Source: Nissolia schottii (taxonomy: Eukaryota; Streptophyta; Magnoliopsida; Fabales; Fabaceae). From it: a stretch of DNA of 64,000 nucleotides. Position numbers and translations under genes: made by a program. The first letter of the stretch is position 1; each line of letters begins with the position of its first letter. The stretch covers positions 30,032-94,031 of the forward strand of contig QANU01086934.1 in the NCBI GenBank assembly GCA_003254905.1, given 5' to 3'. This document shows, one piece after another, positions 24,286-36,322 of this stretch. The notes below the pieces were generated by a model, which saw only the letters and a program-made list of their open reading frames with translations, was not told the origin of the DNA and made no database searches.

Positions 24286-25080
24286 TACATATAAACGATG
24301 AGGGTTTAAAAATTAAGCTTTCAACAGTGGGTACCTGCAAGGATTTCGACGCTCAAGTCAATAAAGACTCAAGAAGGTATAGTAAGCAAGAGAGTGAGAT
24401 GGTTTTCGTACCTGGGGTGCTGCTCATTAAATACCTGCGGGTTGGGAGTATTCTTCCGCGTAGTGCTGTGGGAGGAGAATATCTTGGATCGTGTTATCTG
24501 TGTTGAGAGTATTCCTCTGCGTAGCGCGATGGGGGAGGATATCTCAGGCCGCATTATCTCCAGAGGGGGGAAGGTACCCGGGGCCGCTTTTCTTGTTCGG
24601 GAGGATCTCTCGGACTATTATGTTATCTTGCCAGGGAGTGACGTGGTTGGGTTGGGTGGACCCGTAGATCTTTTAGGTGGGTCTTTGTGGTCTGGGCCTC
24701 TGGAATGGGCCTTTACAATCCAGTCTGTAGCCGTTCCTTAACAAGTACTCTAAAGACACTTGTTAACAAAATCCTTATAATTATACTACTACCACTAATA
24801 TTATTATTATTATTAGTGTGCATTGACACGTGCCTGTCAAATAAGGAACATAGATGAAAGTGTGGATAGAATGATTGTGAATAGGAGAAAGTGAGTGTGA
24901 GGAGATGGTTGTGAATAGTTGAAAGAAACAAGAAGTAGTGTGTAGGGGGTAATAGATAATGACATGTATGTTTATGTCCTTAATATGTGAATGTATAAAA
25001 ATAAAATTAAGGATAATCATGAAAACAAAAGTTAGAGACAAAAAACAATTTTTTTCTACTCTCTTTATATAATAGTATAG
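22400..25080. mobile_element. Nested insertion cluster within copy B
   Basis: Copy A has no counterpart to this interval. The outer layer has AACACTTGTTAAGAAAA words near 22560 and ACACTTGTTAACAAAATCC near 24758, suggesting a disrupted MITE. Inside that is a GC-richer layer (22650-22751 and 24327-24740) that starts near CCGAAGTATGTACCTCGG and contains a TACCTGCAAGGATTTCGACG word, partly shared with the LTR at 20 kb. This layer is itself split by the solo LTR at 22752-24326. The open frame at 24394-24741 lies in the GC-rich layer and has no recognised domain. Exact ends of the outer layers were not found. Confidence 0.55.
22752..24326 (+). mobile_element. Solo LTR, 1575 bp, TSD GTGGG
   Basis: It starts TGTTAAG and ends TTTCAACA. 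It is flanked by GTGGG on both sides (22747-22751 and 24327-24331). Inside is a TATA-like CCTATAAATAGAGG at ~23268-23281, placed as an LTR promoter would be, which sets the + orientation. Upstream of it is a GC-rich stretch with several CGCTCAGCG words (22996, 23010, 23033, 23222). A TA/CA microsatellite is near the right end (24257-24290). No internal gag-pol sequence adjoins it. Confidence 0.85.
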
Positions 25081-25770
25081 ATTATTATTATTGGTATAAT
25101 AATACTAATAATAATATAAAAGGATAAAACTAAGAGCACATGGGGGTATAGCTTGAGTCATATTAGCCCTACTAGAAAGGTAAAACTCTTAAGAATAGTA
25201 TTATAAAAGGTATAGAAAAAAACATTTTCTTAAAGTATTAACAAAGACACAAAATCTTTTCAGAAAATATTACTAATAAATATTCATGTTGATTAAAAGA
25301 GATAAGAAAGAGAAGATAGCGGTTGAAATATTATATGTGAATCCAAAATTGATAACTCCAAAGACCAAGTTCTTAATCAAATACTCCAATCAACTTGAAC
25401 TTGCTTGTCAAACGTTTCAAGTTAAGCTTCTAATAAATTAAAGCAATTTCCAAAATATTTATTTAGCAATTGAAGTACCAACCGAATAAAGCCTTCCCCA
25501 CAAATCTTTTTAGAGCCACTTTTCAATGACCTACAAAATAAAAATAAAAAACTCACATAAAATAATTAAATTGACGTTGTTATCAATGATCAGTAGAATA
25601 AACTAAACTAGATATTGCAGGCATCTGCCTGTGGGAATTGTCCCTAAGCGAACTCATCAATATGTTAATGCGAAGAATATTGTTGTATTTTTCAAATGTC
25701 CAAGTATTATAAGTTATTGTTGATATGAAGATTTGTAAATGATAATTATATTAAAGAAAATTAATAAATA

Positions 25771-26479
25771 TTAGGGTTAATAGCAACTTACTCTTATGTA
25801 CTATGGTTGTTGTGTACTTAACTCCTTAACATTACAAAATGTGCAATTCAATCCCTAAGCTTTTTAAACAGTGCAAATAAGATTTTCTGTCACCTTTACC
25901 GTCTAAAAGGTCTGTTAGTATACATGTGTCTATCACGTGTGTAAGAACAAAATTATCATTTCTTCAAAATAAAAATAAAAATAATTTTTTGAGTAAAAAA
26001 CAAGGGCAATAGTAAGAAAAATAACACTGACAGCAGCAGAAATCAAAAGCAACTACCGAAGAAAAATGAAAAAAGCAAAAAGCAGAGACCGCACAGGAGG
26101 TGACGCAAGAGGCAACTTAGGAGGTAGGCAAAGTCTGCGGTAGTGGCGATAAGCATGAAAGAAGTTGGGGCATTGTGTTCTATTTAAAAAGGGAGAGGGG
26201 GTCATCGTGAAAGGGTTTGGGGAAATTGGGTTTTGTGTTTTTTTGAAGAAAAAAAAAGAATTAGTTCTTTTTAAAAGAAATGATAATTTTGTCCTTACAA
26301 TATATCATGTGCCAAATGTTAAAGTGTTTAACTTATAAAAGATAAGACGTTAAAGTGACAAAATATCTTATTTACATTGTTTAAAAAATTTAGGGGGTTG
26401 AATTGCACATTTTACCATATTAAGAGATTAAATGCACAACAATTATTATACAAGGAAATAAGTTAATGTTAACCCTAAA
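25771..26479 (-). mobile_element. TIR element, ~705 bp, TTAGGGTTAATAG ends
   Basis: It begins TTAGGGTTAATAGCAACTTA and ends with the inverse, TAAGTTAATGTTAACCCTAA. The arms continue as inverted repeats for over 100 bp (TGTGCAATTCAATCCCTAAG against a GGGGGTTGAATTGCACA word). The core (~26030-26260) is GC-richer and is not inverted. The same family is at 41731-42427 with the core reversed relative to this copy. Confidence 0.75.
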
Positions 26480-27252
26480 TAATGTGTTAAGAATTTGGGT
26501 GTACTAATAATACTTGAGTTCCAAAGTATTTCTCAAAATTATTTAATATTCTCAATGTTGTAATATATCTTTATTTCTATAAAGTCTTTAGAAAACTTTA
26601 ACGATTTTTTGCCACTTTTTTTTTTATCTACTCTCATACAATTATTATTTCATTCAAATATGCAATTATTATCGCGTCTTACAATTATAATTTGTAAAGT
26701 AATTTTAATTTTATCAATTACATTTAAATATCTACGTTGGCGGGCGCTACAAATATTTAAATACGTGCTAGTATTGAATAAGTCGACGTACATCAACTAT
26801 AAATAATCTCCGCGTAAAAAAAAAAAAAGACTATACATAAACTCATTCGAAGTTGTTCCCCGGTTGTAAAAGCTGAATATATTAGTTAAAAAAGAAAAAA
26901 TAAATAAAAATTAAACTAGGTCTAAATATTGTTATTTAATGAAGCTTCATTTTTTTGAGAATAGAGGTAGTAATCTTCTATTTGAATTCTCTTTTTTTAA
27001 TTACAAAACCTACCGTTGAATTAAAAGTTTATAGTTATTGTTTAAATCATAAAATCATTCAAATGATTTTACATAACAACTTAAGTTTTTAAAAGAGATG
27101 GTTCTTGACACGTCACAAGTTTTACATCAATCCAAAATTGGTTTTTGAGTGCATTTAAAGTGCCCATCGCCGACAACACTAATTAATCTACTTACAATAA
27201 CTTAGTTCACACAACAAACATTTTAATACACACACACACACACACATATATA

Positions 27253-27436
27253 GGGTCTTACTCTGGTATTCCATAAAATTCAAAGGTATCGATACTCTAT
27301 GGTTATATATGGGTAAGAACTAACCATGTGTTCTACTAGTTCTAATTATTTATTATTTTAAATTTAAAAATAATTCACGACCATTGAAATATAAAGAGGT
27401 ACCGATATCTTTATAAAAATTAGAATATCAAAAGAA
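27253..27436. mobile_element. Small MITE, imperfect inverted arms
   Basis: The left part (TACTCTGGTATTCCATAAAA, then AAGGTATCGATAC) is the imperfect inverse of the right part (GAGGTACCGATATCTTTATA, then AATATCAAAAGA). Microsatellites flank it: ACACAC at 27229-27245 and (TA)n at 27440-27474. Confidence 0.5.
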
Positions 27437-27437
27437 G

Positions 27438-27475
<38 letters not shown>

Positions 27476-27949
27476 CTTAAAATAAGTTTATAAATATAGC
27501 GAATTCAATTTTGGTGTCTATACAACTTTTTTGTTCCATTTTGATCCAAATATTTCTAAAAAAAATTATTTTAGTCCCAACTATTATTTTGTTTGATTTT
27601 TGGTCCACAGACCAATGCCATATATTTGTTTTAAGTCTTTACAAATTTATAATAATTTGGTTTGATTCCTCTCAAATAGTATTGAAATCAAATTATCATA
27701 CAAATTTTTAAAGATTAAAACCAAAATATTTTTTTAAAAAAAAATTAGATCTAAATCAAACAACAAATTTCATAAGAACCAAAATCAAAAGGTTTGAAAA
27801 TTTGTGGAATGAAACCAAATTTTTTTTATAGGGACCAATAATTCTATATTTATAGGGACCAAAAATTTATTTAATCCTATTTTTTTAAAGTAATTACCGA
27901 TTAGGAGAATTCCTTCAACGGATAGTAACAACAATTATGTTATGTGTAC

Positions 27950-28680
27950 ATCAAAAAAGTATACGTCAGTTGTACACCAACATTACAGATTTGTAAACAA
28001 ATATTTTAAACACAGATGAACAAATATTTTCACTTACGAAAGCAAAATAAAATGAGACCCGCAGCACATTACATGCTAAAAAGTAACCGTCACACTATTT
28101 CTCATATCATATTCCCACTCACACTCTAAAACGCGTGCACTCACACACTCTCATAAACAAACATTACAAAATAGATGAACAAACATTAAAAAATTAAATA
28201 AACGAACATTATCAAACACAAAAAAAATGAGATTCGCACTAACTAAATAACAAAGAATAAATGTTGCATTATCTCTTGCTCCCCCATTCACTCTCTCATA
28301 AACAAACATTATACCACAAATAAAAAAATATTACAACATTACAAAATAAACGTTACAAAACTCATAAGTAAACATTACAACACATATAAGCAAACATTAC
28401 AGTACTGCACATGAACAAACATTGCACAATGCAAAAATGAATATATAAACAAACATTACTTCACTGATAAACATATATTATGTCACACATAAACAAACAT
28501 TTCACCACACTGGAATATTACACTACAAAGAAACAAACACTACAACACTCGTAACAAATATTACAATACACATAAACAAACATTACATCACACAAAATCG
28601 AATAAACAAAAAAAATATTATAACACTCATAAGCAAACATTACAACACAAATATTACAAAACATAGAGAACAACTTAGAG
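27950..28680. repeat. Degenerate minisatellite of AAACAAACATTACA words
   Basis: Dozens of imperfect units of 15-25 bp, such as ATAAACAAACATTACAACAC, run from ~28000 to 28660. There is no fixed period and no coding signal. The next stretch, 28690-29010, is strongly purine-rich (GAAAAAGAAAAG types). Confidence 0.75.
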
Positions 28681-29018
28681 TAGAGAAGAATATCCTCGTT
28701 CATGCTCTTTACAACGTCTTAAGAAGAAAAGAAAAATGAAAACGAACCAAAAATATGGCAAAAATGAAGAAAAAAATGCAAGAAATGGAAAAAAAATGAA
28801 CAAGAAAAAGAAAAGGAGGAGAAGAAGAAGAAAATAGGAAGAATGAAAAAAAAAGAGTTTGTATGTGAAAAAATTGAGAAAAAAATGAAGGGAGAGAGTG
28901 GGGAAGAAGAGAAGAAAAAAAAAAAGAAAAAAGTGAAGAAAAGAGATACACGTGAATGAGAAGAAATTTTTTTTTAATATTGATATACAATTTTTTTAAT
29001 AACATTTTTTGCAATAAC

Positions 29019-31486
29019 TGTAACACCCTAGCTAGCTAGTCTACGCTTAAGTCGTAAACTCGCTTGCTAAGTTGTTATCTGCTTTGGTTGGGATGATACT
29101 TAGTCCTGCTTATTCGTTGAAAAGTAGAGTTACTTGGAAAATAAGGACCCATTTTTAACTTTTCTTTTATATCTCATAGCATAAAGTAGGAGCCTTGTAG
29201 TTCGTAGAACATGTAATGCGAGCAGTAGAGTAACATGCTTAGCTAACATTGATAAGAGGTATTAAACAATCCAACATAACATTCACCACAGGTCCATAAC
29301 ACATATTCACAACCAGATATACAAGTATTAAGATAGCTGTTACATACAAACTTTTAGTACAGCAAAATTCGTATCACATATAATCTACTAACTAAATGCC
29401 TACTCTTCGGCTCACTCTTCAGGATACGGCTCCTCCTCATGTTGCTCCTGTCCCTGCTCCATACCAGGTCCTGCCTCTGGAATCATAAAAGAGTGGGGAA
29501 TGAGAACACTGCGTTATCAGTGGGAAACCTTAGTCGTTATAACTCATTTTATACCCAATTATGATTCCACCGCTCAGGGATCTCTAGATGTTACAGTTAT
29601 ACTAAAGCCCTACTAGTTATGAATGTCCATACTAAGCCTGAGCAGCTTTACCTATGTTTCTAGGTGCTCGGGGGATCTATTCTTCATTATCTACGTCATC
29701 TATCTGCTAATCTAGTTCCTAACTCAAACATCATCGTACGATTCATATAGCTACACTACTACATCAAAATCCTCATCATACAATTCACATAGCTACACTA
29801 CTACATCATCATCATCATCTTTGGAAATTCATTTGAAATTCATTTTACTCCCGCGGTATAAGGCAAGCCTTAGTAGCGGTTCCGCCCTCGTTCCTTGTAG
29901 TTGCGGCCACACCGCTACAACCACACATTATAGCCCGCATCGTGGAGGCCAGGTCGCACTAAACCTGAAAGGTCTCACCTGTAGGGTCTTGACCCCGTAA
30001 TTCTCACCAACCACGACCGAGGTGACCATCAAATGGATGGCGTGGGGGTCAGACCTACGACTCGACCGGAACTAAGACCTTCCCCAAAACCCGAACCCTC
30101 AGCCCTTCTAGAGGGGGGTTTTCCCATCATCATCACCATCATCATCATCATCATCATCATAGGCACAATTTCTATATAAAAATCACAGTTCATCATCATA
30201 AAGCAGTTATATCCATTCATCATCTTAAAGCAACAATTATAACTCGTATCATCATTTTCATCCTACCTATTGAAAGGTCATCACCTTACATCCTAACTTG
30301 CAACACTGCATACTCATAAGCATCTAACATTCCTCATATTGGCGAGCATCATTTTATAATTCTACCTTATACTCCTCCTAGTCTAAATTATTTAACACAC
30401 ATAATATCATATAATTCATAAGCATATCCATATTATTTCTTGAGTAATTACAGAATTTAGAACCAATGAAGTTTGTAAAATATTCAGTCCAGGCTGCTCA
30501 GCGGTGCGCTCAGCTCACTGGGCGTGCATCAGGTCTCAGTTCTGCAACGTTTTAGTAAGCTGCATATTTCTTTCTTCCTATCATCATAAACACTTTCCTA
30601 GGCATCTAGCACAATATTTCACATAATTTCAGGCTCAACATCTTCATAAACATAAACCAACCTAATTCTAACCATTATTCCAATAAATTACCAGACCTGC
30701 AGAAACTTCCAGATACAAGTATAATCGATAGAAATCTTCAAGAACATCATTTAGCCCTTAAAACCTAACATATTCTAACACCAAACGTACCACAACCATC
30801 ATCGTAAGCAATTTCCTAGGTGTTGATCATAATATTTGACATCATAAGGAATATAATTTCATATTCCAAAACACTTTTCATCATAAATCCAATATAGCTC
30901 TAACAAGTATTTCACAATCATTAAGCATGCATAGGTCTCCATAATCAAACATAATCATTTATAATCCTCAAGAATATTATCAAGCAATTAAACCTAATAT
31001 AATCTATCACAAAACATATCACAAACATCATCAAACATTTTAGAACCACATAGACAGTGGTTAAGCCAAAGCATATATTTATATATGCACTGAGGCGGTG
31101 GCTTATGCCGCCTCAGTTACGTTAATAAATTATTATTATATTATATTATATTATATTATATTATATTATATTATATTATATAAATATCTTAGTTAAAAGA
31201 TAACCTTTAAGGTTTTCTCTCTCGTTTCGATCAGGTTTGATCGTGTTTTATTCTTAACTGTTAGTGTACGGATGTCCTAAAAATATTTTGGACATACCGT
31301 TATGATCTATCAATTTTCCTTATTACTTATTTAATTTTATTTGAGCATTCTAAAGCTTGTTTTCATATTAGTGTATTTTATGGACTCCCTTGAGTCATAA
31401 TTAAATCTTAATAGTAACCGGAAAATTTATTCCTATTTATTTATTATGCGAAATCTTTGTAAGGGGAAAAATTCGGGGATGTTACA
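29019..31486. mobile_element. Solo LTR, 2468 bp, TSD ATAAC
   Basis: The termini are TGTAACACCC at the left and GGGGATGTTACA at the right. Both sides carry ATAAC (29014-29018 and 31487-31491). Inside are a GC-richer block at 29820-30120, a CAT/ATC microsatellite at 30123-30160, and a TATAT-type microsatellite at 31131-31181 just after a perfect-looking hairpin, GAGGCGGTGGCTTATGCCGCCTC (31090-31112). The size and termini fit long LTRs of plant Ty3 elements. No internal domain is adjacent. Confidence 0.8.
31131..31181. repeat. (TATAT)n microsatellite
   Basis: About ten units of a TTATA pentamer inside the 2.47-kb solo LTR. Confidence 0.9.
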
Positions 31487-32702
31487 ATAACAATCACCAA
31501 TGACTATGCAGTATATAATTGCCCGCAACAAAGTGGTCTTAATCCATGCCTTATAATTACGACAAAATCCATCTTCTCTATGTCTATGCATGTGTGTTTA
31601 TGTCTCAATCCCTTCTCCAATAGTAACCACTACTAATAAACTTCCAAACACTCCAAGTCAGTGCTGTATATATGATCTCTTTCTGATCTTAATTAGTGCC
31701 CCCACCATGATAAACTTGAGCACTAGGTGAGTTTAATGATCAGTATCTTTTTTTGTTCCATCATATATACATAAGAGTCCCCACCCATTTAAATAAGTCA
31801 ACAATGCTCCTATCATTTCTAATTTGAAGGCTAGAGAAACAAATTGCACATTTGGTAAGGATTTTACCCATTTTTTTTGTATTCCCAATGTTATAACATT
31901 TTCTCAAATTAGTATCAATTTCTAAGGAATTCATGAATTAGGTATATATATTGAAGTGCATATATACATTTGGCGCTAAAAAAATGAGTACATTATCCAA
32001 ATCTTGCTAATGTACCTAATCCATTAATCCTTAGTATTACGCCATGCCAGCTGCTCCAAATAAAAAGCTATACTATAACCATTTTTTTCCTTCTCTTTTT
32101 TACATCAATGATGATTAGATAATGCACATTGTTATTTTGGAAGTGAATATATAATGATATCTCACTTCGTTAAATCTAAGGTTAACATTTGTAAGAATAC
32201 ATTTGAGTTTCTCATCTAGACAATAGGCGTTGCCACTATTTTTATTTCTTTTTGATAAAGATATACAGTTCATGTCATTTTGAACGTGGAAGATAATGTC
32301 CAATACTTCATAATATAAAATAAAAAAGACAAAATATAAATAAAGTACCTAAATAATTAAAAAAAAAAACTTAACAAATTCTCTTGGAAAACTTGTTAAA
32401 AAGATTAATTTAAAAATATTTAATTAAAAGTGTAAGTTTTTTAAGTTTTTGATGCATTCAATGCATCAAAAATGTCAAAACTTTTTTACTTTAAACTTTT
32501 TAACAAGAAAATCCAAATAATAATGATAGATATTTAGATCAATAAGAGTTTGTTAAAATCGTCATAAATGCAGGAGATGGAACATCTCGTTCTAATTAAT
32601 AGCTTGTTATCAATTGTTTATCACTAAATTAAGAGTTATCAACAATATTGAGTAATTGATATGCACGGTCATTATTATAAGAGAGTTTAACGCACTCATT
32701 TA

Positions 32703-32705
<3 letters not shown>

Positions 32706-32744
<39 letters not shown>
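32706..32744. repeat. (TA)n microsatellite
   Basis: An uninterrupted run in copy B. Copy A has a short (TA) run at the matching place (8330-8341). Confidence 0.9.
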
Positions 32745-32747
<3 letters not shown>

Positions 32748-34082
32748 GAGATGTAAACAAAATAATAGAGATGAATTAAGGATGCAATGTTGATGCCAAC
32801 AAAGTTGATAAGGATGGATTAAGGAATTAGCAACATATTGAACCATTGGTGCCGCACAATTACAACTAATTAACCTTATTTATGCCAAACACAAATGTCA
32901 TAATAATTAAGAATGTACATACTTATCTGTTTATGTTTATTAAGGCCATTTGGCAGCTATACCATACATGTTGTGTTTGTTGGGTAGGGGCCAAGATAGA
33001 TACTAGAAGCCAAGAGGGAAGTGTTAAATCAGAGCAAATTAATTAACATTTTTAGTATAATCAATTCTTAATATGTATATAAAAGATAATGAAAGGTGAA
33101 TATCATATATCTTTCATTGCAATGAGGACGAGTGTACTGTTTAGTACATTAGGCATATTGGTGATTTGGATTTTACTTTTTTGAGCCACGCAGCTGAATC
33201 TGATCTTCCCTCACCAAAACCTTCTCAGCCATAAAATAATGATGCTTACATTAACACCGATAAAGATTCCATAATCTGGATAATTAAGTTGAAGTGCCTT
33301 GTCACCCCCTTTGTTTAGTAAACTAATTGAGATGTGTTTTAAGTCGGTGATAAGTAATGGAGTCAAAACGAAATAAAACGAGGAGTGGGATATATATATT
33401 TTTATTTCTTAGGAGGTATCGGTTGCAATAGCAATTAATCCCCTTCGAGGTTTAGAGATCACTGAAGTGAGCACACATTTCTCAACAAAGTCTTCTCCAT
33501 AAACACCGTCAGGAATCGAATCATTGATTAAATACTTAATGAACCCTACTATCTACCAACTGTGTTAAGTTTTATTGGTTGATACATTTGTTGTGTGCGA
33601 TTTCTTAACATTGACTTTTTTATATTGATTATGTCATGTATACGTTCAATATTATTAATCAATGATAAAAGATTACACATGTGAAATTTTAACATGAGAT
33701 GATTTACTCCCATAATTTATATACTTTAAATGACATATAGCCGTGATGATTATAAGTATTTTATTCTTAAAATACCGTTGTATCAAAGAAAAGGAGGGGA
33801 AGAATAAATAAGTCATTATTTATTTTAATTATTTTATATTCAAGAATAAAATGAAATTCCACCCCCAAACCTCCAAATTGAAGGAAAATTGGGATCTTTT
33901 ATGCACTCAAGTACTTTTGTTGAAACTTCAATACATAATTAATGGAATGTTTGCTTGGTGTACCCCCATTTCCCTCCCTAATTAATCCCTATCAAAATAT
34001 GCTCCCCTCTAGCTAGTATCTATAAGCTTGGATCTAATCTTTTGTATTTTACGGGCTGTTGTTGTAATAATGCATGTTTTAG

Positions 34083-34329
34083 GTAGGTTAGGTTTGAGAA
34101 AGCACGAAAGAGACCAACCAAAAATGCTTTTAAGGTTATAGATTTATAACACTTAAGTTTCTTGTATGATATTTTTATTGATATCTTTTAAGACTAAATC
34201 TTCTCTTTTTAAAAAAATCTTGAAAAGATAGAGTATAATATGAAAAATGATTTGATTTCATAATTAAAACCTTGAGTTTGAAATTCATCCTTTGAAAACT
34301 ATGTCTTAAAGTTTTAAAAATTCATTTTC
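34083..34329. other. Spacer after copy B
   Basis: AT-rich, nothing recognised. Confidence 0.4.
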
Positions 34330-34660
34330 AAATGGTTGTAATCGATTAAAAGAGTTGTGCAATAGATTAAGTTAGTTAATATTTCAAAAAGTCGTTAAAG
34401 TGAGCTTTGGATGTGTATAATCAATTACACAAGTAGGGTGTAATCAATTATATCCATTCATCCAAATTCACAGCAAATGAGCAATCCATTACATACGTAA
34501 TTAATTCTGTTTTATAGCATCGTAATTGTAATTAATTATGTTTTATAGAAGAATACATTGTGTGATCAATTAAAGATTGTGTAATCAATTACAATATTTG
34601 TAATCCAAAAATGTGTTTTTACATTGTGTAATCGATTATAAGTGTACTCAATTACCAATT
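34330..34660. repeat. Array of GTAATCAATTAC-type palindromic words
   Basis: The near-palindrome GTAATCAATTAC, or variants such as GTAATCGATTAT and ATAATCAATTACAC, recurs at irregular 20-50-bp spacing: near 34338, 34418, 34440, 34489, 34522, 34563, 34588 and 34627. Such arrays are known to me from legume LTR elements and their internal ends. No LTR ends or domains were found here, so this is a fragment. Confidence 0.55.
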
Positions 34661-36168
34661 GGGAACATATCCAAATGTTGTCCCTCAAAAATAAATTGTG
34701 AAAGAAGTACAATTCACCTCTTTGGCGTTATTGAAGTCATTTGGCAATGGTTGCGCAAATATATTCTTTTGCTAAAAAAAATAATATTAAAGTTAAAGGA
34801 AGATCAAGAGTTTGTATTATATAACCATCTTTCATCATAGATTCTTGATTTCATTGTTATGCGCAAGAAAATATAAAAATCGACTAGTACTAATCCATGT
34901 TTGAGAGGCTTATCCACTTATAGTAGGATAATTAATTAATTACCATTTCCTTTTTGCCTTCACAATTGGAGCTTTGGAAGATTCTTTATTCTGCCCGGTT
35001 TTGCTAGTTGTGTTTAATACTTAATTTGTTGTCCTGATTTAAATTAAATTACATATATGAGCATTTTTTTACCACTAATCATTGTCATCAACAAGGGGTA
35101 TTCTCACTATGAAGGATCAATTAGGACAAAGGGGGGTTGTAGTTCATAAGCCTCATCCCAATTCTCAAATTAAAGGTGATAAGGGAAGAACTTCTACGTC
35201 ACAAAAGATTATAGTTTGTATACTAATTACATGCATCTATTAACTAGTTAATAAGGAGGATACCTTTTCCTTGTTTTATCGTTATGTTATTATGTATGTG
35301 GATTGCAATTCTATTATCAGTTTTTTTTTATTTCACTTTTTTCTCATTCAATCAAAAATTGGCACGATGATAATTATAATATATTTAGTAGGATAAAGTG
35401 AAATAAGTTTAAAGAAATCTAAAGTTTATATTATGATAGATTTAGTAAGCGGAATAAGTTTAATAAAATATGAAATTTTTAATTAAAAATTGGTTTAGTG
35501 GAGTGAAATGAAATATATTTAATAAAAGTAGTTCGAGAAAAAACAATTATCTTCAAAATATTGGTAAAATAATTTCAAAATCATATTTCTCTAAGAAGGT
35601 GGGTAACTTAAATTTATTAAATTTTAATTAATTTAGCTCAAATAGAGCCGATTTATTATGAGTATAAATTTCTCCCGGATAGTTTTATACATAAAAAAGA
35701 GAGTGTGTCAAATCACTTAAATTAATTAAATGTTAATTAAATTTATAATAATTTTGAATGTGAACAACAATGATAATGAAGATCCCCGTGCAGAGTTTCA
35801 TGGAATGGAATGGAATGGGGTTCAAACCACACGACTCAGAAAATATCACCTTGCTTTAAGCATGTCACTTCCTTACTCGAACATATTACCATTTGCTTGT
35901 AACTGCCTTAGTTGTCACGTAAACCAATGTATTTCTCGTATCTACAATTCGAAATATGGAAAATTTCTTACGTAAAAAAAAAAATAAAAACAGTTTGACT
36001 AAAAGATATCTTAGTTTCTAGGTCAGCCATATCCATATGTGTGTGCCTCTCGTCTACCGTCAATTTTTCGTGCTACAAACGAAATATTACGTATAAAATA
36101 CACTCAAATTAATTTAATTCGCCCCATACTGTTTCCCTTGTATTAATTACACACTGATACTAATTTAT
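34661..36168. other. AT-rich intergenic DNA
   Basis: No gene or clear element was recognised. The open frames at 34613-34840 and 35730-35975 have no domain and lie in low-complexity sequence. Confidence 0.5.
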
Positions 36169-36322
36169 ACTCTCTCTGTATTATAATATTAACGATTTTT
36201 TATTTTTTTAAATTAATTCATAATTTAATATATTTAAACATAATTTTAAGTTTAAATACATTAAATTATGAATAAACTTAAAATAATGGAAAGGATTGTT
36301 ATTATAAAACCGATGAAGTACT
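36169..36322. mobile_element. Stowaway-like MITE, ~150 bp
   Basis: TACTCTCTCTGTATTATAAT at the left and ATTATAAAACCGATGAAGTA at the right are imperfect inverses. The arms continue into an A/T foldback centred near 36245 (TTCATAATTTAATATATTTAA against TTAAATACATTAAATTATGAA). TA at each end fits the Stowaway target. The stretch 36323-37475 that follows holds no recognised gene. Confidence 0.65.

Larger units (their letters stand above)
21956..34082. repeat. Segmental duplication, copy B (partner at 3566-9682)
   Basis: Collinear with copy A, in the same orientation, and expanded by insertions. These are a nested LTR cluster (~22.4-25.0 kb), a TIR element (25771-26479), a MITE (27253-27436), a minisatellite with purine-rich sequence (27.95-28.99 kb) and a solo LTR (29019-31486). 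Blocks that match copy A closely are 22150-22400, 25130-25740, 31500-31770 and 32950-34080. No exon was recognised. The strong match at 31620-31770 is the best candidate for a retained non-coding element. Confidence 0.85.

Noticed and set aside
24394..24741. 115-codon open frame
   Set aside because: It lies in the GC-rich nested element, has no domain and no splice support. Length is explained by composition.
28709..29026. 105-codon Phe/Ser-rich frame on the minus strand
   Set aside because: Translation of a purine-rich low-complexity tract.
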